Assembly (NCBI RefSeq): GCF_001695625.1
Contig: NZ_MBPN01000009.1
Span: 23,806-87,805 of the forward strand
DNA: 64,000 nucleotides
Direction of reading: 5' to 3'
DNA from: Pseudomonas defluvii
Lineage (GTDB): Bacteria; Pseudomonadota; Gammaproteobacteria; Pseudomonadales; Pseudomonadaceae
Numbering within the stretch: position 1 is the stretch's first letter; every line of letters begins with the position of its first letter. The translations under genes were made by a program, and so were the position numbers. Below the pieces are notes generated by a model. It was not told the origin of the DNA. It ran no database searches and was given only the letters and a program-made list of their open reading frames with translations. Shown here piece after piece: positions 57,713 to 64,000 of the stretch.

Positions 57713-58453
57713 ATGTTCAAGCTTCCTGCTTTTCTGATCTTCAGCGTATTCCTGCTCAGCAGTGTTGCTCGTGCAGACGAGCCATTGGTGCTGCTGACCG
57801 AGAACTTTCCGCCTTACAACATGGCCACGAACGGCAAGAGCTTCGCTCAGGATGCCAATATCGAAGGCATTGCGGCCGATATCGTTCGGGAAATGTTCAG
57901 GCGTGCGGATGTCTCCTATAGCATGACTCTGCGCTTTCCTTGGGAGCGTATCTATAAGCTGGCCCTGCATACGCCAGGCTACGGTGTGTTTGTCACGGCC
58001 CGCCAGCCGGAGCGCGAGGCGCTGTTCAAATGGGTAGGCCCTATCGGGCCGGATGACTGGATCCTGCTGGCGCGTGAGGGCAGCCCGATCACCCTGGAAC
58101 GCCTGGAAGACGCTCGTGGCTATCGGATAGGCGCCTACAAGGGCGATGCCATTGCCGAACACCTGAGCAAGCAAGGGCTACGACCTTCCATCGTGCTGCG
58201 GGATCAGGACAATGCCGGGAAGCTGCTCCGGGGGGAGATCGACCTGTGGGCGACGGGCGACCCGGCGGGTCGCTACCTGGCCCGCCAGATCGGCATCAAC
58301 CAGCTCAAGACGGTGCTGCGTTTTAATGGTGCAGAGTTGTACCTGGCACTGAACACGAGCGTTTCGGACGCAGTTGTCAGTCGGCTTCAGCAGGCACTGG
58401 AGCAGATGCGCGAGGATGGGTTTGTTGACGCGACGTTTGCCCGCTATCTGTAA
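57713..58453 (+). CDS. Periplasmic solute-binding protein, PAAT/SBP_bac_3 type
   Basis: This 246-residue protein has a signal peptide (about residues 1-21, ending SSVARA). A single amino-acid-binding-type domain begins EPLVLLTENFPPYNM and includes GIAADIVREMFRRA and YRIGAYKGDAIAEHL. The domain lacks an adjacent permease or ATPase gene, so it may act as a stand-alone sensor or binding protein. The ligand is unknown. The start ATG at 57713 has AAGGA somewhat far upstream. Confidence 0.8.
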   Translation: MFKLPAFLIFSVFLLSSVARADEPLVLLTENFPPYNMATNGKSFAQDANIEGIAADIVREMFRRADVSYSMTLRFPWERIYKLALHTPGYGVFVTARQPEREALFKWVGPIGPDDWILLAREGSPITLERLEDARGYRIGAYKGDAIAEHLSKQGLRPSIVLRDQDNAGKLLRGEIDLWATGDPAGRYLARQIGINQLKTVLRFNGAELYLALNTSVSDAVVSRLQQALEQMREDGFVDATFARYL

Positions 58454-58557
58454 GGCGAGAAGGGCGCTTCTGCCTGGTGGTAGATAGTTATTGATCGGCC
58501 GTACAAGGCTGACGTTACGCTCCTGTATGTGTTCTATCGCACTGACAGGAGTTGTGC

Positions 58558-61500
58558 ATGTCTGGTTCTTTACACCCCAGTGATATCAACATTCAGGCGA
58601 TGGTTGCCTTGCAATTCGCCTCGCGCCCTACCTTGCGTAGCGTGCTTGAGCGGCGGATGCTTGAGGTGCTTTTCGCACGTTACCCATCCCTCGCCAGGAA
58701 CTACCCCGGCCTGGTCTCGGCCAGTCAAATCAGCCTGATGGTGCCCGAAAGGCGTGAGAATCGCCTGTTCTATTCGCGCCAGTCACTGCTTGATGTCTTC
58801 ATGCTGCATTTCGCACAGGGCAAAACGCTGGTATTTGCCAATGAGACTCAGGAGGCCTACCGGCTCAGCTATGACTACCCCGCAGTCATGCAATCGGGTG
58901 ACCTGAAGAATCGTCTGGACATGGAGGATGTGGCTCAGTCGCTGAATGAGTTGCAGGCGACGATTCATATCAATTTGCAACAAGCCTTGGTCGATTACTG
59001 GCAGCAGACGGGCAGCACACAGGTGCCACGGACGCTGTGGCTCAGCGAGGTGCTCAAGACCGTTTTGACTGCAAGCCAGTCCACTGCAGAGTTAGGGCGT
59101 GAGGAGCGTGCTGCACTGTCCCAAGTCGTCGAAGTACCGATGAAAATGAGTCGACAGCGGCGCTATGGCAATGACTGCACGCAAGCCTACCTGATTGATA
59201 TCCATGTGGATGGGGCTGCCGGTCCCTATGCCTTGCTGAGTGGTGACGTGCTGTTGAAGTCTCGGGTAGACGGGCACGACAGGTTCCTCTGGTGTCAGCC
59301 TTCGGGGCGGGTGGAATCGTTTACCCGCGAAGAGGCGTTTTCCGAGGCCTTGCATGCGTGGGTCGCCAAGCGTTTCGTGGTGTCTCAGGTTACCTGGAGC
59401 TGTCATGAGCCTGAAGAAAACCTGTTCGAGGTGCAGGCCAGTGTACTGTTGAATCGTCAGTTAGAGGCATTGACGCCGTTGGCGTCGCGTCGATTTGCCG
59501 ATGTGCAGGCGCTGGAGCAAGGCTTTAGTGCGCTCACGGATCCTTCGGTGTTCTTCCTGCCCACCGCGCTGCTGACGGTGGTGCCACAGGCCGTACTCAG
59601 CGACAGCCTGCCAGACTGGTTAAGTGATGCCTCGGCATCCGATCAGTTTGCCTATATGGGCCTTTTGCTGGGGCTGGCCAATGCGCAGGCAACGTCTCGC
59701 GGGCAATCATTTCTTTATGATGTGCCGAGCTTGAAGGCTTTTACCGCTCAGTCACTGCGCGATCAGCTACTGAATGATCACCCATCGGACGGCGACTACT
59801 TTGCGGATGATCTGATACTGACGTTCGCGATTGCCGAAGGGCAACTGGGTACAGCTGGCATGATCAGGCACGAGGCCATGACCTTTACCGACTATGCCAT
59901 CGGCAATCTGGTCTCAAAGCCCAGTGGCACTGTGGTCATCAGCCATCGGAACGACAAGCCGATCATGGCCTGGATGACGCCTGAGTACATAGATGAACTG
60001 GTGCAACGGGTGAACATCGGTGAGGTGTACCCCAAGCACGTCGCGGCGTTACTGGGCGACCCTGCCCAGCTCAAGCATCGACAACAGCTGTTTTGCCGTG
60101 AGCTTGAAGTGCATTTACCGCTTGTGGCGCTGGAGGCCAAAATCCGTGGGCAGGCCGGTTTCAGTGAAGTGGGCTACAACTATGTGCGGAGTGCGACGCT
60201 GGGGCTGAGTGATGATTTAACGGGCGATGAGGCCGCCGTGTTGATCAGGCCGCTTGCCTTCAAGCGCGAGCCTGACAGCGAGGTCGCGGATGAGGTCGTC
60301 AATTTCTTTGTCATTGCTCCCCGTGATATGACAACAGGTCCGTGCGTGCTGTACCGGCCGCTTGACACCGAGCAACCGTTGCTACAGTTCCCCAGCACTG
60401 AGGCGCTGTTTGATGCCATCAAGGAAGAGGGAGCGTTACAGGAGAGTGTCCTCAGTTGGTTCAGTGATGATACCCGTCAAGTCTACGCCAACGGTGGTTT
60501 CGACGAGCCGCACATATCCAGGGTGATCATTGACACTTTATTGCCGCTGGAACGGTCAGCACCTGCTCAGTTGGTTGCGGTGGACGTGGTGGGAACGGCC
60601 TGTGAGCGGCTCTTTGAGGGCAATACCCGGATGTTGGTCGAGCTGGCCAACCGAGACTCGGTGTCCAATGCCGAAAGCCGTTGGGCACTGATTAAGAAAG
60701 GTGCGTGGCTGGTGTTCGGCGCGGTAGTGCCACTACTGCGTGGTCCTGTCGCTGTGGTTATCTGGGTCGTTCAACTGGTTAGTAGTCTGAACGAGGATTT
60801 CAAGGCGTTGCGCAGCGGGGATGAGTTTCAGCGGGACGCGGCGATTGTTGATTTGCTGTTCAATCTGGGCCTGCTCCTGTTGCACCGCTCATCGCCGCCC
60901 GGTGAGGCCGCGCCGCCCAAGCCTGTTGCCTTGCCAGAGATTGCCGGCCCTGCGCGCAGGCTTGAGGGCGATGTGGTGCCATTGGTGAAAGTGCAAAAAG
61001 ACCAGTCGTTCTCGACTACCGCCACGCTTGGCGGCAATGGCACCGCACTGGATTTTTCCTGGAGCAACCCCGCGAACCACCTGAGCGCAGTGCAGCGTGA
61101 AAAGCTTCGGCGCTGGCAGGTGGATCCGATGACAGACCTGGGAGGCTATCGCGAGGATGACGAGGCGCGGGGGCTGTATGGTACCGATGACAACCTGTAT
61201 GCCAAGGTTGCAGGGGCTGTCTATCGTGTCGACCGGGCGGCAGGGGAGGTCTGGGTGGTCAACCCCATTTACCGTCTTCAGCGTGGCCCGCGGTTGCGGC
61301 ACCTGTCGGCTGATGAATGGGCGCTGGATTTGAGATTGGCCTTGCGTGGCGGCGGCCCGAAGCGTCAGATCAGTGCATTGGCCGAGGCCAACAAGGCGCA
61401 TTATGAAGCGACGCTCGAGCAGATGAGCAAGGCCATGCAAGACTACGTGACGGAGAAAGACGCTTTCGAGAAACTGATCGAGACCTCGCGGAGTTTGGTG

Positions 61501-63306
61501 GCCGAAAAAGACAACGCAGCGAAGACTCTGGCGGGCTTCAAGGCCAAGCATGAGGTCGCTGATGGACCGGCCAAGACGGTGCTTGAAGGGGTCATCGCAA
61601 AAGTACAAGCGCTTCAGCTTGAGCGGGAAAATGTGCTGGCGGCGCAGTACAAGAACCAGATCACGCATCTACGGCGGATGGTGGATATTCAATGGCAAGT
61701 CAGGGACATTGTTATCGACTTGGGTAAGCCTCAATACGCGAAGTTCTATGCGCGCACAGGGGTCTCCAAGAACCTTGACGCGGTGTTGACCCAGTTGGCC
61801 ATTGATTCTGCCACCCTGTACCAACGGCTTTACCTTTGCACCGATTGGGACACGCTTGCCGAGAGTCGTGAGCGTGTTGTCAGATGGCCGCGTAGTGAGC
61901 TTGAAATCGATCATTACAATCAGTTTGTCGATGCTTTGACGACCAACATTCAGGAGCAGAAGGAAATCCTGGACTTCCTGGCGCAACTCGATCATCTGGA
62001 CGGCCTGCTGGTTGAGGCGGGGTTGAGCGACGCCGTTGCCAAGGTGCGTGCCGAGCGTTTGTTCAGCACGAAAGAGCTTCGCTTTGCCTACCTGACCGAC
62101 CTTGGCGAGTTGGTCATGAACAGGGCTGCGATGTCCGACCCGGATGACTTCCTGTGGCTGGAACATCTGCTGATCGGTTCGGATTTAAAGCGTGCAGGGT
62201 ATTCCCATGCCTCCCTGGAGCAGGAGGACGTTTCGCTGTCTGATCGAATCAGCATTTTGAACAGTAGCCTTGAAGTCTATGACACAACGTTACAGATCTG
62301 TGAGTTTCTTCAGGAAAACCCGTACGACAACGTGCGTGCCGACGCGCTGGAGCGCTACAGGGCGGAGCTGAAGGATTTGAAACACAGCGCCGAGACAGAC
62401 TTGGCGCTCGCGATCAGGGCCCAGGAGCTGGATCAACCCCGTACCCCTGCCAGGCCGCGTCCGACGCCGAAGTTTTCCGCCAAATCGCGCACCATCACCA
62501 CGCATGACCAGCGCGTACTGGTAGGGAAGGAAGTGACCGAGGGTGATCAGGTCTATGTTGAGCAGCGTAATAAGGTGACGGGGGAGCGCCTGAGCCGCTT
62601 TCACCAGCATGGTGATCAGTGGGTCGAAGTGGTTGAGCAGGCGCAAGGCAGCAATGAGTTGCCCGCTCCTCAGGAAGGTGCGCCCTCTGCTGATGCATTG
62701 CGCCTGGCCAGGGAAAAAGCCAATCGCATGTTGAAAAGGCGTGAAGGTGCGTTGCGCAAACTGCGTGGTTACCTGAAAAAAACCGATTCGCTGAAGAGCC
62801 TTGAGCACATTTTTGAGCATGAAGAGCGTAATTTCCGTGAGGCGGCTCAGCAGCTTGAGGCACTAGGGGAGCAGTTGACTGAGGGCGACCTGGGCAAAAT
62901 CGTCGCGCTTCGTGAGGCGGCCGATACCCTCCGCGAGGATTTGATTACCTTCTACATGGAGAGCCCGCCACAGGCCGAGAGCCTGAAGTACCTGTACAAG
63001 TATGCAAAGCTGCAGATCGCGCGGGTAGGGAGTCGAACGCCGGTCGAAGGGCATGCCAATGACTTCATTGAAAAATATGAAATCAGAACGCAAAAGCTGG
63101 AGCCGCTGTGGGAAATACACCTCCACTACCCGGACAATGCCACGCCACGTCGGCAGTTCGTCAAAGGCCACCTGAAGGCCTGGAAGGACCGAAACCTTGG
63201 GCGCCGCTATCAGTTGGCCAATGCGCGGGATGACGGAAGCCTTATCAATATCCACCGGGGCGATGTGACGTTGGCTGACGTGGACAAGATACTGCAGCTC
63301 GACTGA
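58558..63306 (+). CDS. Giant DUF6543/dermonecrotic-type toxin
   Basis: This 1582-residue accessory protein has no signal peptide. The N-terminal 600 residues are unrecognised mixed alpha/beta. Residues about 714-790 hold a hydrophobic helical pair and DEFQRDAAIVDLLFNLGLLLLH, the segment seen in Pseudomonas dermonecrotic-toxin-like proteins. Then come FSWSNPANHLSAVQREKLRR and a beta-rich repeat-like part, GLYGTDDNLYAKVAGAVYRVD and GPRLRHLSADEWALDLRLAL, ending RGGGPKR. Long coiled coils occupy about residues 941-1040 and 1380-1445. The last 65 residues (LWEIHLHYPDN to the end) form a conserved-looking tail whose activity I cannot name. AGGAG precedes the ATG. It stands alone, with no secretion or immunity partner. 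Toxin status is inferred from family resemblance. Confidence 0.65.
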   Translation: MSGSLHPSDINIQAMVALQFASRPTLRSVLERRMLEVLFARYPSLARNYPGLVSASQISLMVPERRENRLFYSRQSLLDVFMLHFAQGKTLVFANETQEAYRLSYDYPAVMQSGDLKNRLDMEDVAQSLNELQATIHINLQQALVDYWQQTGSTQVPRTLWLSEVLKTVLTASQSTAELGREERAALSQVVEVPMKMSRQRRYGNDCTQAYLIDIHVDGAAGPYALLSGDVLLKSRVDGHDRFLWCQPSGRVESFTREEAFSEALHAWVAKRFVVSQVTWSCHEPEENLFEVQASVLLNRQLEALTPLASRRFADVQALEQGFSALTDPSVFFLPTALLTVVPQAVLSDSLPDWLSDASASDQFAYMGLLLGLANAQATSRGQSFLYDVPSLKAFTAQSLRDQLLNDHPSDGDYFADDLILTFAIAEGQLGTAGMIRHEAMTFTDYAIGNLVSKPSGTVVISHRNDKPIMAWMTPEYIDELVQRVNIGEVYPKHVAALLGDPAQLKHRQQLFCRELEVHLPLVALEAKIRGQAGFSEVGYNYVRSATLGLSDDLTGDEAAVLIRPLAFKREPDSEVADEVVNFFVIAPRDMTTGPCVLYRPLDTEQPLLQFPSTEALFDAIKEEGALQESVLSWFSDDTRQVYANGGFDEPHISRVIIDTLLPLERSAPAQLVAVDVVGTACERLFEGNTRMLVELANRDSVSNAESRWALIKKGAWLVFGAVVPLLRGPVAVVIWVVQLVSSLNEDFKALRSGDEFQRDAAIVDLLFNLGLLLLHRSSPPGEAAPPKPVALPEIAGPARRLEGDVVPLVKVQKDQSFSTTATLGGNGTALDFSWSNPANHLSAVQREKLRRWQVDPMTDLGGYREDDEARGLYGTDDNLYAKVAGAVYRVDRAAGEVWVVNPIYRLQRGPRLRHLSADEWALDLRLALRGGGPKRQISALAEANKAHYEATLEQMSKAMQDYVTEKDAFEKLIETSRSLVAEKDNAAKTLAGFKAKHEVADGPAKTVLEGVIAKVQALQLERENVLAAQYKNQITHLRRMVDIQWQVRDIVIDLGKPQYAKFYARTGVSKNLDAVLTQLAIDSATLYQRLYLCTDWDTLAESRERVVRWPRSELEIDHYNQFVDALTTNIQEQKEILDFLAQLDHLDGLLVEAGLSDAVAKVRAERLFSTKELRFAYLTDLGELVMNRAAMSDPDDFLWLEHLLIGSDLKRAGYSHASLEQEDVSLSDRISILNSSLEVYDTTLQICEFLQENPYDNVRADALERYRAELKDLKHSAETDLALAIRAQELDQPRTPARPRPTPKFSAKSRTITTHDQRVLVGKEVTEGDQVYVEQRNKVTGERLSRFHQHGDQWVEVVEQAQGSNELPAPQEGAPSADALRLAREKANRMLKRREGALRKLRGYLKKTDSLKSLEHIFEHEERNFREAAQQLEALGEQLTEGDLGKIVALREAADTLREDLITFYMESPPQAESLKYLYKYAKLQIARVGSRTPVEGHANDFIEKYEIRTQKLEPLWEIHLHYPDNATPRRQFVKGHLKAWKDRNLGRRYQLANARDDGSLINIHRGDVTLADVDKILQLD

Positions 63307-63334
63307 TCGTCGCCTGGAGCACGAGCGGGAGCGT

Positions 63335-64000
63335 TCAGCGGGCGGGCAGGTACCGGCCATGTTTGCCATGGCCGGGCATGGCCTGGTTGCTGCGTTCGGC
63401 AATCATCTGGTGTATTTCAATCCAGGTGATGCCCTGGGCTTTCAGTTTCGGCAGCTCGCGCTCCAGCACGTCAAGTGTTTGCGGGTAAGGGTGGCCAATC
63501 AGTACCGCCGAGCCCTGTTTGTGCGCCAGGTCGATGCCCTGTTGCAACTGCGCGGCGATGGCGGCAGTGGTGCGGACATCGTCCAGAAACACATCACGTG
63601 AGACGCTGGCCAGGCCCTTTTCCTGGGCCTTGGCTGCGGCCACCGTCCTGGCGCTGGTGCGGCTGTCGACAAAGAACAGATCGCGTTGGTGCAGTTCATC
63701 CATCAGCCAACCCATGGCCTCGGGCTCTGCGGTCATCCGGCTGCCCATGTGGTTGTTCAGGCCCGCCGCGAAGGGCACCTTGACCAGGGCGGCGTCCAGG
63801 CGGCGCATCAGTTCAGCCTGTGGCATGCCTGGATGCCAGGCATAGGGCCCTGTTGCCGGGTCCATGGGCATGTGCAGAATGACCGTTTTGCCCGCCAGGT
63901 GAGCCTGGCGAGCAAGCTCGCTGGCATGTGGCGTGTCGGGCATCACGGCGAGTGTCACTGGGCCGGGCAGGGCGAGCACACGGCTGTCTCGTGCCGGGTT
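63335..64000 (-). CDS. Divergent polysaccharide deacetylase (YibQ family), partial
   Basis: The gene runs off the right edge; its first residues lie beyond base 64000. The visible 221 codons show an NodB-like deacetylase barrel of the divergent (DUF610/YibQ) family. Motifs are LAVMPDTPHASELARQAHLAGKTVILHMPM, read as LAVMPDTPHASELARQ and GKTVILHMPMDP, then LNNHMGSRMT, FFVDSRTSA and VLIGHPYPQTLDVL. Members are periplasmic and often sit near envC or ctpA. The substrate is unproven. The gene converges on the giant toxin with a 28-base gap. Confidence 0.88.
   Translation of the reverse strand, partial: NPARDSRVLALPGPVTLAVMPDTPHASELARQAHLAGKTVILHMPMDPATGPYAWHPGMPQAELMRRLDAALVKVPFAAGLNNHMGSRMTAEPEAMGWLMDELHQRDLFFVDSRTSARTVAAAKAQEKGLASVSRDVFLDDVRTTAAIAAQLQQGIDLAHKQGSAVLIGHPYPQTLDVLERELPKLKAQGITWIEIHQMIAERSNQAMPGHGKHGRYLPAR

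Overview
This window looks like a chromosomal segment of a fluorescent Pseudomonas, most likely of the P. putida group. The evidence is the dense, GC-rich coding, the pseudomonad gene order (thiS-thiG-trmB; hemW-rdgB-DUF4426-metW-metX-yggT-proC-yggS; ftsN-like-argS-priA/rpmE; maeB-ponA/pilMNOQ-aroK-aroB-damX-gltB-gltD-hemE; betIBA/betT) and REP-like palindromes of the putida type. The species assignment is an inference. I see no rRNA, tRNA, CRISPR array, complete prophage or complete insertion sequence.

Region by region: 1-2.3 kb has the end of a DUF423 gene, the thiazole genes thiS and thiG, and trmB. 2.3-8.6 kb is a long minus-strand run covering anaerobic-type radical SAM/haem insertion (hemW), nucleotide-pool cleaning (rdgB), methionine synthesis (metX, metW), proline synthesis (proC) and PLP homeostasis (yggS). 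8.7-16.1 kb has pilT, an NlpC/P60 peptidase, a TM2 protein, a SPOR protein, argS, priA and rpmE. 16.2-28.4 kb has a secreted nuclease, malic enzyme, PBP1A and a reduced pilM-N-OP-Q operon joined to aroK-aroB-damX. In that operon pilO and pilP are one gene and PilQ is very short, so it resembles the hof DNA-uptake operon of enterobacteria more than a full type IV pilus cluster. 28.7-36.4 kb holds glutamate synthase (gltBD), hemE and a periplasmic OB-fold protein.

An AT-richer, gene-poor stretch (36.4-37.3 kb) leads into a 362-residue protein that I read as a stand-alone CyaA/edema-factor/ExoY-type nucleotidyl cyclase toxin. 38.5-48.8 kb returns to household genes: an MFS exporter with a divergent LysR regulator, an orphan ParA, a frameshifted trxC, selO, mscK and a K+/H+ antiporter. 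49.0-51.2 kb encodes a second toxin-like protein with a DUF6543-like N-terminal module and a C-terminal R-S-E mono-ADP-ribosyltransferase domain. 51.2-57.6 kb is the choline/glycine-betaine osmoprotection block (betA, betB and betI facing betT), with a 20-bp perfect palindrome that fits a BetI operator. 58.6-63.3 kb encodes a giant (1582-residue) DUF6543-type toxin, and the window ends in a divergent polysaccharide deacetylase gene.

The most interesting material is the set of three large, single-gene, host-directed toxin candidates (cyclase, ADP-ribosyltransferase, giant DUF6543 protein). They are inserted separately among conserved genes within 26 kb, and none has an obvious dedicated secretion or immunity gene beside it.
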